From Candidatus Altimarinota bacterium (GTDB lineage Bacteria > Patescibacteriota > Gracilibacteria > BD1-5 > UBA6164): 64,000 bases of DNA. The position numbers and the translations under genes were made by a program. Positions 10,570 to 21,345 of the stretch are shown here, in pieces. Below the pieces are notes generated by a model. It saw only the letters and a list, made by a program, of their open reading frames with translations, was not told the DNA's origin and made no database searches. Every line of letters begins with the position of its first letter. The first letter of the stretch is position 1. The stretch lies in assembly GCA_028689115.1 (NCBI GenBank), contig JAQTWV010000001.1, positions 62,001 through 126,000 on the forward strand, given 5' to 3'.

Positions 10570-11907
10570 ATGGATTCCCAACTCATATTATTGTTTATAT
10601 CTTTGTTTTCTCTATCAGCATTTTTTTCTTGAAGTGAATTAGCTTTGATGTCTTTAGCTTCTCATAAAATAGATTCATTAGTAAAAGAGTGAAGATTTGG
10701 GGCTAAATCATTAAAAAAAGTAAGAAGTGATAATGATAAATTACTTATAACTATACTTATTTGAAATAATTTGGTTAATACATCAACAGCTTCAATTGCT
10801 ACTACTATTGCAATATGAATTGCTAGAAATTCTGGAATGTGAATAGATGAAGCTACTGCAGTTTGAATTTCTACATGAATAATAACTTTCTTAATACTTT
10901 TATTTTGAGAAATAATTCCTAAAAGTATTGCTATTAAAAATGCTATACCAATTGCATTATTAGTTGCACCAATATATAATTTTCTTATTTTTATTTTATA
11001 TCCTTTAATTATAGTTATTGGATTTATTGTAAAAATATTTTCAAGATCAAGTCATGTAGAAACTATGTCTTGAGAAGAAATAGAAAGTTTTATAGATATG
11101 TGAAGAGATAAAGGTTGAATTGATGATGATGAACATGAAAAAATTAAATCTATTCTTGATTTTGATGATACAACAGTAGAAGAAGTAATGACTCCTAGAG
11201 TAAAAATAGATGCACTTGAAGATGATGTTACAGTTTGAGAAGCAATGAATTTTTACTTATCACATACACATTCTAGAATTCCTGTATTTAGTGGTAGTAT
11301 TGATAAAATAGATTATTATTTAACTTCTCGTGATTTAATTAGAGAAATAAATGCTTGAAATAAAGATAAAAAGTTAAGTGAAATTAAACTTAAAAAAGTC
11401 TTAAAAGTTCCATTAACTCAATCAATTCAAAAACTTTTTGAAACACTTCAATGAGCTCATAGAACTATGTCTATAATTATAGATGAATATGGTTGAGTCT
11501 CAGGTCTTGTTACTATGGAAGATATTATAGAGCAAGTATTTGGTGAAATAAGAGATGAAACTGATAAGGAAAGTGAGGAATTTATAAAAAATTGAAAAAA
11601 TTCTTTTATTGTTCAAAGTGATGTTTTAATTGAAGAAGTTTTATATAAATTTGATTTAGAATTAGAAAATATTTGACTTGACTCAAAGGAATTTGATGGA
11701 GAGACTATGAGTTATGTTATTACTCATATACTTGAATGATTTCCTTCAAATTGAGAAATTATCTCTTTTAATATTAAATGAGAAGATTTCAATGAAAATA
11801 AAAATAAAAAAGAAATTGAGGTTCTTACTTTTAAAGTTTTAGATATAGATAATGCTAAAATTTGAAAAATTGATGTTACAATTTCAAAAAAAGAAATTAT
11901 GGATTAA
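10570..11907 (+). CDS. CNNM/CorC (HlyC) family membrane transporter with CBS domains
   Basis: 445 residues. Order: DUF21/CNNM transmembrane domain (residues ~1-160, four hydrophobic helices; 'FSGSELALMSLA' and 'TIAFGEIIPKSIAIKNA'-like segments), tandem CBS domains (~205-325; 'VMTPRVKIDALEDDVTV', 'HSRIPVFSGSID', '[26 protein letters not shown]'), and a C-terminal CorC_HlyC domain (~335-425). CNNM/CorC proteins are linked to Mg2+ homeostasis and CBS pairs sense adenine nucleotides. This substrate is inferred from the family. The TAA stop (11905-11907) lies in a palindrome shared with the convergent gene. Confidence 0.92.
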
Positions 11908-11925
11908 TCCATAATTTCTTTTTTT
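11886..11925. terminator. Bidirectional terminator encoding both C-termini
   Basis: Perfect palindrome GAAATTATGGATTAATCCATAATTTC flanked by A and T runs. Both convergent genes read through an arm and end identically with ...KKEIMD-stop; their stops overlap at 11904-11907. Confidence 0.88.
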
Positions 11926-12629
11926 ATTTTTTCTCTTATATCATTATCATGAAATTTTAACAAATCATCATTTATGATTATTCAATAAGGTTTTCATAAC
12001 TTTTCAAAATGTTTTAAAGTTTTTGGTAAAAATATTATTTTGATTAAATAATCTACTTTTTCATATATTCTTAGAAAAAAAGTATTTTCTTTGGTATTTT
12101 TTTTGTATCTAATGTATTTTTTATTTTCTATAATTATATCATTGTATTCGCTGAAATCTAGCCAATTAGAATTTTTTTCTAAAAATGCTTCATAAGTATT
12201 ATTATAACTTAAAAGTGGCTTAAAATAAAGTATCCAAAAATAAAGATATATATCATTTTCTATTTTCCAATTAGAAAAATCCATTCAAAGAGTAGTACTA
12301 AAAAAACTTAAACAAAATCTTCATGCATGTTTTTTAGCATTTTTTCTAACACCAAGAATTTGAAATATAAGAGTAATAATTATCCTATTTATCCACATAG
12401 TTTTTGGTTTTGAAACTATATATAAATCTATATCACTTTCTAAATTTGAAGCGTTCATTGAAATACTGTTTCATACTCAAATCATCTCTATTCAAGGAAG
12501 CCATTTTATAAATTTGATATATTTATAAGTTTTTTCTAAAAAATAATTCTCTACATTACTTCATTTTGCTTTTATAGAAAAATATTTTTTAAATTTTTCA
12601 AAATCTTCTTTTGTAAATTTTTGTTTCAT
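11904..12629 (-). CDS. Nucleotidyltransferase-fold protein
   Basis: 241 residues. Contains the polymerase-beta/MNT-type pattern G-N/S-x(n)-S-D-I-D-L ('GVGNSISMNASNLESDIDLYIV', residues ~52-73), where the two Asp would bind metal for nucleotidyl transfer. The substrate is unknown; relatives modify antibiotics, proteins or tRNA or act as antitoxins, but no partner toxin is seen next door. The C-terminal part is helical, charged and rich in aromatics. Three TGA glycines fall around the active-site loop. The start at complement of 12627-12629 is the first ATG. Confidence 0.75.
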
Positions 12630-12709
12630 TTTTAGATTTATTTTATATAATTGAAATATAAATAATGAGTTGTTTAAATAATACCTTTATATAATAAAAA
12701 TCAAGAGTA

Positions 12710-13156
12710 ATGAAATATTTATGTACAAATTGTAATTATATTTATGATGAAGCACTTTGAGATAGTGGAGAATGATTGGAATCTGGAGTAAAAATAGATG
12801 ACAATTTTATGTGTCCAGTTTGTGAAGAATATGATACTTTTCACCATATTAATGAAGAAATCTGTTATTTAGATGATGAGCCAACAGATTTATTTGAAAT
12901 AGATCATTTTATAGAAGTAAATCATAAGTGAGAAGAATTTGAAGTTATTATTTGATGAAATACTCATCCAATGTGAGAAGATCATAGGATTGTTTGGGTT
13001 TGATTATTTGATGAATATTCTGATTTGATAGATGAAAAATTTTTAAAAACAGATGATGATAGTGTAGTTATTTTTGATGATTTTTGAATAGATGAATTTG
13101 AAATAAGAGTAAAATGTTCAGAGCACAAATTATTTGCTAAAAAATTTGTGTTATAG
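12710..13156 (+). CDS. Rubredoxin-superoxide reductase (desulfoferrodoxin-like) fusion
   Basis: 148 residues. Residues 1-47 are a rubredoxin: CxxC at 5/8 ('YLCTNCNYIYDE') and CPxC at 35/38 would bind an Fe(Cys)4 centre. Residues ~60-148 match the superoxide reductase fold. His66, His86 and His92 ('NTHPMGEDHRIVW'), Cys136 and His139 ('CSEH') reproduce the His4-Cys iron ligand set with the family spacings (six residues between the paired His, three between Cys and His). SOR reduces superoxide to peroxide using rubredoxin as donor; here donor and enzyme are one chain. Cytoplasmic, no signal peptide. Inferred role: oxygen defence in an anaerobic or microaerophilic cell. The overall order resembles desulfoferrodoxin, but the N-domain is a full rubredoxin with CxxC spacing at both ends. 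Confidence 0.85.
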
Positions 13157-13260
13157 TTTCAAATATGATAAAATAAAATAGTAAGTTTATTTCTAGTATT
13201 TTATATGTTTTTTAAGTAAAATTACTTAATTATATTGTATAAAAACTATAAAAAATAAAT

Positions 13261-15738
13261 ATGGAATTAAAAGTACTTGAAATCTTAGTTGATAGAAATA
13301 ATTTAAAAGGACCTTGAGTTTTTGAACATATTTTAATCATACTTCATAGAGTTTTTGAAGATTTTTCAAAAAAAACTATGTTTTCTAAACTTAGTAAACA
13401 ACCTACATTTTCTTTTGAAATAACAAAGGTAGGTAATAGAATTAGGTTTTTTATTGTTGCTCCAAAAAAATATGCTAATTTTCTTTCAAATCAAATCTAT
13501 GCTCATTATAACAATGTAGAAATACTAGAAGTTTCTGATTATTTAAAAAATATACCATCTTCAAAAATTCAAATTTGAAAAGTATGACTTGATAAACATT
13601 CTTTTTATCCAATTAAAAGTTTTACTGAACTTCAAGAAGAGGCAAGTAAAGATATAGTGGATCCTTTTTCTAGTATAACTTCAGCTTTATCAAGAACTGG
13701 AATATATACACTAAATACTTTTCAAGTAAATTTTACTCCAGTTAAAAATGGTTTTTGGAAAAGAGATAGTGAAAAAATAATAAAAGTTATTACTTCAAAA
13801 TATCCAGATTTCATAAAAAAAATACTACTTAGTAAATATCTAATTATTTTAAAAATACTTGTTTTTCCATTTGTATTTTTATTAAAGTTAATTAGTTTAT
13901 TTACAAAAAACTCAGATGAAGGAACAGAAGTGAAGGAAGAAAATGATTGAGATAGTGATGAATGAGTTAATAAATATTTAAAAAATAAATTATCACTTTC
14001 AGGTTATAATACTTCTATAAATATAATTCATGCTTGAGAAGAATTTCTTGAGTGAAAATGAACAATTAGAGAAATATTTTCAACACTTGAAGTTTTTTCA
14101 TATTTTGGATTAAATTCATTTAATTTAGATGAGATTGTTTCTTGAGAAGAAGCAGTAAATATAGTAAAAAATAGAGAAGTAACTTGAAATAATATACTTT
14201 CTACAAATGAATTATCATGACTTGTGCATCTACCAACTAGTTATGTTAAAACACCACAAATAAATTGGGTTTCTTCTCGTGCTTTTGAACCACCTTCAAA
14301 TTTACCAATAGTTGATCCAGATTTAAATGATGAAATAAAACCAGAAAGTGATTTAACACCAATTTGAAAAACAAATTTCAGATGAACAAATATGAGTTTT
14401 GGGATTTGAGCGAATGATAGAAGAAGACATATGTATGTTTTATGAAAAACATGAATGTGAAAATCTACACTTTTAGAAAATATGATTATCGATGATATAA
14501 GAAAAGGTAGATGAGTTGCTGTTATTGATCCACATGGAGATTTAGCTGAAGCTGTTATTTGATTTATTCCTAAATCTAGAACTAATCAGACTATTATATT
14601 TGATCCAAGTGATACGGAGTGGCCAATTGCATTTAATATGCTTGAAGATATAAGTCCAGAACAAAGACCACTTGTTGCCTCATGACTTGTTTGAATATTT
14701 AAAAAAATATTTTGAGAATCATGGTGACCAAGACTAGAATATATTCTTAGAAATACAATCTTAGCACTTCTAGAATATTCTAACACTACTCTTGTTTCTA
14801 TACCTTTAATGCTTACAAGTGAGGTTTATAGAAATAAAGTTGTTGCAAAAATAAAAGATCCAGTTGTAAAGAAGTTTTGGACTTGAGAATTTGCTAAAAT
14901 GGCTCCAAATCAAAGACAAGAAGCAATTTGACCAATATTAAATAAGGTATGACAATTTCTTTCAAGTACTATTTTGAGAAATGTTTTATGACAACCAAAA
15001 AATAGTTTTTCTCTAAGATGGGCAATGGATAATGAAAAAATAATCATTATCAATTTATCTAAATGAAAAATTTGAGAAGATGCATCAGCACTTTTATGAG
15101 CTATGCTTGTTACAAAATTTCAAATGGAAGCTATGAGTAGAGCTGATATTGCTGAAAGTAAGAGAAAAGATTTTTATCTTTATGTAGATGAGTTTCAAAA
15201 TTTTGCAACAGATAGTTTTGCTACTATTTTGAGTGAAGCTAGAAAGTATAAATTAAACTTAGTAATGGCAAATCAATATATAGACCAAATGCAAGAAAGT
15301 GTAAGATGAGCTGTTTTTTGAAATGTATGAAGTATAGTTTCTTTTCAAGTTGGTTATCACGATGCTACTATTTTAAAAGAAGTTTTAACTTGAGAAATAC
15401 TAGAAGATGATTTGATGAATTTAAAGAAATACAATATTTATACAAAACAACTAATTGATGGTATGCCAAGCCCTGTATTTTCTGCTTCTACATTTTCACC
15501 AAATGTAAAACAAGAAGATGTTTTTGCAAAAAGATATGAAAAAATATTAACAGTTTCTCGTGAAAAATATAGTAAACCAAAAAAACAAGTAGAAGAAAGG
15601 ATATTTAAAACAATAGATGATATAGATCAACAAGAACAAGCTTGGGATAAGAAAAAACAAGAATATAAAGAACAAGAAAAAGAGGAAAAACAAAAAAAGC
15701 ATATTGAAAATATGCAAAAAATTAAAAAAGAAGACTAG
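13261..15738 (+). CDS. HerA/VirB4/TraG-type ATPase (T4SS-like DNA-transfer family)
   Basis: 825 residues. The N-terminal ~210 residues are unassigned; a hydrophobic segment near 200-220 ('IILKILVFPFVFLLKLISLF') is a likely membrane anchor. The ATPase core has Walker A 'GKTGMGKSTL' at 395-404 (three of its glycines are TGA), 'GVAVIDPHGDLAEAVI', Walker B 'FYLYVDEFQNFAT' with Asp643, and 'LNLVMANQYIDQM', the sensor-like segment of VirD4/TraG/HerA proteins. The C-terminus is a charged coiled coil (~760-825). It stands alone, with no relaxase or other T4SS gene in the window, so DNA transfer is not implied. Such orphan ATPases recur in CPR genomes and may serve DNA uptake or pilus functions (inference). 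Confidence 0.85.
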
Positions 15739-15740
15739 TT

Positions 15741-15828
15741 TTTGTCAACTTAAAAACCAAAAAATACTTTGCAAATCCCAATAAATACTAATAATTAGAC
15801 TATTAGTATTTATTTTTTATAAAAACCT
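15741..15828 (+). repeat. Pilin leader repeat, copy 2
   Basis: Near-copy of 17912-18007 and 4259-4349. Shared block 'CTTTGCAAATCCCAATAAAT' continues into the 14-bp hairpin at 15780-15818 and a T6 run just ahead of the pilin start. It would also terminate the ATPase gene that ends at 15738. Confidence 0.82.
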
Positions 15829-17334
15829 ATGAAAAAAAATAACAAAGCCTTTACACTAGTAGAGCTAATAGTAGTAATAACAATACTAGCAATTTTATGA
15901 ACAATAGCGTTTATAAATTTACAATGATATAGCACTTCTGCAAGAGACTGAAAAAGAGTAAGTGATATAAATAATATCATGAAAAAGATATGAATAGAAA
16001 GTTCAAAATGAACAAGTCTATCAAGTTTAATAACTACAACAAAAACAAACTCAGGATTAACAATAAATGGTCAAGTATGAGGCTCAATCCAATGAGTAGC
16101 AAACTTTGCAACACTAAAAGAAGATGGAAGTAAATTTAAAGATCCAGTAACAAAATGAGATTATGTATTATCATATAGTGTATGATGAAGTTGAACATGA
16201 GCCTATAAATTTAATCAAGTATCAACAGTAAACGAAGAAACAAATACAGCAGTAGTAAAATGAAATTATTACAAGATGCAACCTTCAGATAGTCCAAGTA
16301 TAACATACAATCCAGATAGTACATATTTTGTAGTAGATTGATGAGTTGATTTACCTTATACAGTACAAGAATGAGCTTTGGTAAATAATGGATGATGAAC
16401 AACATGTTTAGAAGTAGCAGATGAATGATATTTTACATTTGATGTATTATCACAAACAATAACATGATATGATAGTACTAATTGACCTCTAGATATAGAA
16501 ATACCATGTAAGATATGAGGAGTAGATGTTATAAGTATTTGAGACTATGCTTTTTATTATGAACCATGGGCTGACCCATTAGTATGAAATCCAATTACAA
16601 GTATAATAATACCAGGTAGTATAACAAGTATTTGAAATTATGCTTTTGCATATAATAATTTAGCAAGTTTAACAATATCTGATAGTATAACAAGTATTTG
16701 AAATCATGCTTTTGATGGTAATAATTTAACAAGTGTAATAATACCAAATAGTGTAACAAGTATTTGAGATTATGCTTTTTATAGTAATCAATTAACAAGT
16801 GCAACAATACCAAATAGTATAACAAGTATTCCATATGGTATTTTTGGATGAAATCAATTAACAAGTATAACAATCCCAGCTGGTGTAACAAGTATTGAAC
16901 CTTGGGCTTTTACATATAATAATTTAACAAGTGTAACAATTCCAGATGGTGTAACAATTATATGAGAAAGATCTTTTGATGGTAATCAATTAACAAGTTT
17001 AGTAATACCAAATAATGTAACAAGTATTTGAGATGGATCTTTTAATGGTAATAATTTAACAAGTATAATAATCCCAAATAGTGTAATAACTATTTGAAGT
17101 ACTGCTTTTAGTAATAATGATTTAACAAGTGTAACTTTATGAAATAGCGTTGAAACTATTTTAGATAGTGCTTTTTCATTTAATAACTTAACAAGTATAA
17201 CAATCCCAAGTAGTATCGTAACTCTTTGATATGCTTTTGGTAGTAATTGACCAACAATGAGTAGTTGGGATGTAACATGATGGGCATGATGATGAACTTG
17301 GAATTTGAGTTGAAATTCTTGGATTAAACAATAG
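15829..17334 (+). CDS. Type IV pilin-like protein fused to BspA-type LRR_5 repeats (paralogue A)
   Basis: 501 residues. Prepilin signal [20 protein letters not shown]; the first ~176 residues are near-identical to the products of 4350 and 18008. From about residue 237 to 480 there are ~10 repeats of about 23 residues of the form 'LTSVTIPxSVTSIGxxAFxxNx', the LRR_5/BspA (Treponema pallidum LRR) pattern of surface adhesins. Many repeat glycines are TGA. A small tail 'WNLSWNSWIKQ' is shared with paralogue B. It heads a run of three pilin genes on one strand (next start 29 bases downstream). Inferred role: a pilus subunit carrying a binding solenoid. Confidence 0.9.
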
Positions 17335-17363
17335 TTCATTTAAGTAATATTTTATAAAAAAAT

Positions 17364-17903
17364 ATGCAAAAAAATAATAAAGCCTTTACACTAGTAGAAC
17401 TAATAGTAGTAATAACAATACTAGCAATACTATGAACAATAGCGTTTATAAACTTACAATGATATGGTGTTGGAGCAAGAGATAGTAAGAGACTATCAGA
17501 TGTAGTTAATATATATAAAAAAATAAATATAGAATTGTCTAAATGAACAAAATTAGATAAATTTTTAATATGAAATTCTATTTGACCATTAACTATAAAT
17601 TGAAATTTATGAGTTAGAAATCAATGAATAACAAATTTTTTAGCTTTAAATGAAGATAGTGATAAGTTTAAAGATCCAAAAATAAATTTAGATTATGTTT
17701 TATCATATTCTGATTGATGAACAGGAACTTGAGCCTATAAATTTATACAAGTAGCAACAATAAGTGAAGAAAAAAATGAAGCAGTAGTTATATGAAATTA
17801 TTATAAAATTCAAAGTTTAGATAGTCCAAGTTTAATATTAAACTTGGACAATGAATTTGTAGTTGATGGTGGAGTTGATTTACCATATATTATATGAAAT
17901 TAA
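17364..17903 (+). CDS. Short type IV pilin-like protein of the same family
   Basis: 179 residues. The prepilin signal and first ~35 residues are identical to the neighbours ([18 protein letters not shown]); the globular part is diverged but collinear ('FKDPKINLDYVLSYSDGGTG', 'AVVIGNYYKIQSLDSPS'). It stops at 'DGGVDLPYIIGN' exactly where the neighbours continue into LRR domains, so it is the adhesin-less form. Its upstream 29 bases keep only the end of the leader repeat (TTTTATAAAAAAAT) and lack the hairpin, suggesting co-transcription with the gene before it. Confidence 0.88.
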
Positions 17904-17911
17904 AAAGTATA

Positions 17912-18007
17912 TTAAATAAATTGTCAATCAAAAAACCAAAAAATACTTTGCAAATCCCAATAAATACTAATAATTAATTTATTAGTATTTATTTTTTATA
18001 AAAACCT
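17912..18007 (+). repeat. Pilin leader repeat, copy 3
   Basis: Third copy; from the AAAAACCAAAAAATACTTTG block to the start codon it differs from copy 2 at only the hairpin loop. The hairpin spans 17959-17997 and is followed by T6. Confidence 0.82.
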
Positions 18008-19288
18008 ATGAAAAAAAATAACAAAGCCTTCACACTAGTAGAGCTAATCGTTGTAATTACAATATTAGCTATACTATGAACAATAGCTTTTATAAACTTA
18101 CAATGATATAGTACTTCTGCAAGAGATTGAAAAAGAGTAAGTGATATAAATAATATCATGAAAAAGATATGAATAGAAAGTTCAAAATGAACAAGTCTAT
18201 CAAGTTTAATAACTACAACAAAAACAAACTCAGGATTAACAATAGATTGAAATAGTTGAAGCTCAATCCAATGAACAGCAAACTTTGTAACACTAAAAGA
18301 AGATGGAAGTAAATTTAAAGATCCAGTAACAAAGTGAGATTATATATTTTCATATTCAGTATGATGAAGTTGAACATGAGCCTATAAATTTAATCAAGTA
18401 TCAACAGTAAACGAAGAAACAAATACAGCAGTAGTAAAATGAAATTATTACAAGATGCAACCTTCAGATAGTCCAAGTATAACATACAATCCAGATAGTA
18501 CATATTTTGTAGTAGATTGATGAGTTGATTTACCATACATAGTACAAGAATGAGCTTTGGTAAATAATGGATGATGAACAACATGTTTAGAAGTATCAGA
18601 TGAATGATATTTTACATTTGATGTATGATCACAAACAATAACATGATATGATTATAGTTGACCAAAAGATGTAGAAATACCATGTAAGATATGATGAGTT
18701 GATGTTTTAAATATTTGAATGTATGCTTTTTCATATAGTGATTTAACAAGTGTAATAATACCAAATAGTATTATAGATATTTGATATGGTTGATTTGAGG
18801 GGAATAGTTTAACAAGTGTAATAATACCAGACAGTGTAACAAGTATTCCAACTTATGTTTTTTATGGTAATGAACTAACAAGTGTAACAATACCAGATAG
18901 TGTAACAAGTATTTGAGATTCTTCTTTTAGGTTTAATAATTTAACAAGTGTAACAATACCAAATAATGTAACAAGTATTTGAAGTTTTGCTTTTGGTAAT
19001 AATCAATTAACAAGTATAACAATACCAAATAGTGTAACAAATCTTGGAGGTTTTGATAATAATCAATTAACAAGTATAACAATATCAAATAGTGTAACAA
19101 GTATAAGTGCTTATGCATTTCAAGGTAATCAATTAACAAGTATAACAATACCAAATAGTGTAACAAGTGTTTGAATGTCAGCTTTTTTATGGAATTGACC
19201 ATCAAATAATAGTTGAAATATAACATGATTTGTATCATGAGCTTGATGAACTTGGAATCTAAGTTGAACTACATGGATAAAACAATAA
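18008..19288 (+). CDS. Type IV pilin-like protein fused to BspA-type LRR_5 repeats (paralogue B)
   Basis: 426 residues. Same prepilin signal, pilin body (~1-176) and linker ('QEGALVNNGGGTTCLEV') as paralogue A. The LRR_5 array (residues ~234-405) has fewer repeats and a different internal order. The body is almost unchanged at nucleotide level while the LRR part is diverged and shortened, which fits recent duplication or gene conversion of the 5' half and repeat-number change in the 3' half. It ends at a strong bidirectional terminator shared with the convergent gene. Confidence 0.9.
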
Positions 19289-19291
19289 AAT

Positions 19292-19319
19292 AAAAAACTG
19301 AATTTTAATTCAGTTTTTT
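19292..19319. terminator. Bidirectional terminator
   Basis: AAAAAACTGAATT, TT loop, AATTCAGTTTTTT between the convergent genes ending at 19288 (+) and 19318 (-). Confidence 0.85.
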
Positions 19320-19767
19320 ATTTTAAGATAAGTAATTTACTTCTAGAATAATATGTTCTTGCAAGTTCATAATTTTTTAATATAGCACTATCGAGTTCTT
19401 TGAAATCACTTCTAACTTCTTTTATACTCAAATAATTAAACATTTTATTTGTGTGGTATACAAATAAATTATAGTTTGTTACTATTCAATTCATTTTATA
19501 ATAATCAATTTCTCAGCTTCTATATTTTTTTAAAAGTTCATCTTTTAGCATCTTATCTGCAGTTCTGAAATTATCATACATTTTTTGTGATTGAGAATTA
19601 TAAAAAGATACATAATTTAAATCATTTATGCTAAATTTATAATCTTCAATTCAGTAATTTAAATCAAGTAATTTTTCTAAATATCATTCTTTATTTTCCG
19701 CACTAGTTATATTAGATATTGAAAAAAATAAAAAAATAGATAAAATGATGAAAACTAATTTTTTCAT
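19318..19767 (-). CDS. Small secreted hypothetical protein
   Basis: 149 residues. Signal peptide MKKLVFIILSIFLFFSISNITSA with likely cleavage after SA; the mature part is charged, helical and rich in Tyr/Lys, without Cys. No family recognised. Convergent with the pilin-LRR paralogue B and divergent from the J-protein. The TAA stop (complement of 19318-19320) is in the arm of the shared terminator. Confidence 0.75.
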
Positions 19768-19824
19768 AAAAAATAAGTTATTTATAAGATATTATTCTTT
19801 TAATTTATAATTAAAATACATAAA

Positions 19825-20508
19825 ATGTCAAATAATTTTTATGATATATTGTGAGTGGATAAAAATGCAAGCAATGAAGATATTAAAAAAGCATATAGAA
19901 AAAAGGCTATGCAATATCATCCAGATAGAAATTCAGGAGATAAATCTGCTGAAGAAATGTTTAAAAAAATAAATTCAGCTTATGATACTCTTTGAGATGA
20001 AAAAAAGAGAAAACAATATGATATGTTTTGATCTACCTCTGGTAACCAATTTGGATGATGATGATGATGAAATCCTTTTTGATGAGGATTTTCATGATTT
20101 GAAGATATTTTTTGATGATGAAACTCTAGAGCTTGAAACTCAGGTTTTGAGTTCAATATAGAAGATTTATTTTGAGGTATGTGATGAAATACTAGAAGAA
20201 AAACAAGTTATAAAGAAGAACCAAAAAAAGAAGAGAGTTTAGATTTTGAAAAAACTTATGAAATTCCAATTTTTGATTTAATTCTTGGTTGTAAAATAGA
20301 AGTAACTTGAGTTTATTGACAAAAAGCAAATTTAAAAATTCCAAAAAATACTAAACCATGAGTTAAATTTAGAGTAGCTGATTTTTGAAAAAGTGAATGA
20401 GGAAAAAAATGAAATCTTATAGTAAAAGTTGAAGCAAAAATGCCTAAAAGTATAAGTGATGTTGATTTACAAATGTTAAGTGTTATAAGAGAAAATGTAG
20501 GTTACTAA
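19825..20508 (+). CDS. J-domain co-chaperone (class B DnaJ/CbpA-like, no zinc finger)
   Basis: 227 residues. J-domain at 1-65 with the HPD motif ('[10 protein letters not shown]'). It is followed by a Gly/Phe-rich linker (~70-115) whose glycines are mostly consecutive TGA codons, which is direct proof of the recoding. The C-terminal substrate-binding domain has '[18 protein letters not shown]' and '[15 protein letters not shown]'. The four CxxCxGxG zinc repeats of canonical DnaJ are absent and the protein ends after about one C-terminal beta-domain, so it is short. It would stimulate Hsp70 (DnaK) ATPase. No CIRCE operator is seen upstream although hrcA is in this window. Confidence 0.9.
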
Positions 20509-20539
20509 TAGTTTTTTAATATTTTTTTATTTTAAATTT

Positions 20540-21328
20540 ATGTCAAAAAAAGCATTTACATTAGTTGAATTGATTATTGTTATTACTATAATTTGAATAT
20601 TATCTTCTATTTGATATTTTTCATATGTTGTTCATTTAATTAATGTAAAAGATGCAAGTAGAATAAGCCAAATTATCAATATATGAGATTGAATTGATTT
20701 AGCAATTTCAAAATGAATAAATATAGTTCCAGAGAATTCTGTTGATATAAATGTTTCTTGAAATAAATATTCTACTCAATGAGAAGCATGAAAAAGTATA
20801 ATATGAGAAATATGATTTTATTGAGTATGAATTGATCCTAAAGACTGAGAACATTTTACTTTTGCACTTTGAACAAAAATATGAAGTTATCAAATAATAA
20901 CTTATTTAGAAAATCCGAAAAATTTACCTAAAACTACTAATACGGTTAATATATTATGAACTAGAGTACCGTATGTGTATTGAAAAGATAATATTTGAAT
21001 ATTACTTGATGATAGTTGAGTTCCAGTAAATAAAGTAACATTATCAAGTATAAATATAAATTGTGGGGTAGATGACTGATACAAGATGATATTTGTAGAT
21101 TGACAAATATTAGATTGAGTAATTAATCAAAGCAATTTTGTTTCTGGAGCTTGTTATGTAAAACCAGCAAATTGATGTTTAGCAGAACCAGATTATCCAA
21201 ATGCAATTTTTAATATCTGAACACCTATTGAAGCAAATCAAGAATGGGTAAAGTGAGATATAACAGAATCATGTTCATATACTTGTTCTAATTGATATAC
21301 AGGTATATTTTGTGAAATAATGCCTTAA
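20540..21328 (+). CDS. Type IV pilin-like protein with Cys-rich C-terminal motif
   Basis: 262 residues. Prepilin signal [19 protein letters not shown]. The globular domain contains 'GVGIDPKDGEHFTFALGT' and 'YLENPKNLPKTTNT', with two Cys pairs. The C-terminus 'CLAEPDYPNAIFNIGTPIEA', then NQEW, 'CSYTCSNGYTGIFC' repeats the Cys-rich motif in the pilins at 4350 and 21441. Here the motif Trp is encoded by TGG (21245-21247), which anchors the CGG=Trp alignment. It starts 31 bases after the J-protein. Confidence 0.87.
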
Positions 21329-21345
21329 TTATTTTAAAAAATTAA

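Noticed and set aside
13261-15738. A run of broken genes or pseudogene
   Set aside because: All interruptions are TGA codons at conserved glycines; the frame is continuous in the UGA=Gly code.
15829-19288. Insertion sequence or transposon explaining the pilin duplication
   Set aside because: No transposase or terminal inverted repeats at the duplicated segments; homologous recombination between pilin bodies is simpler.
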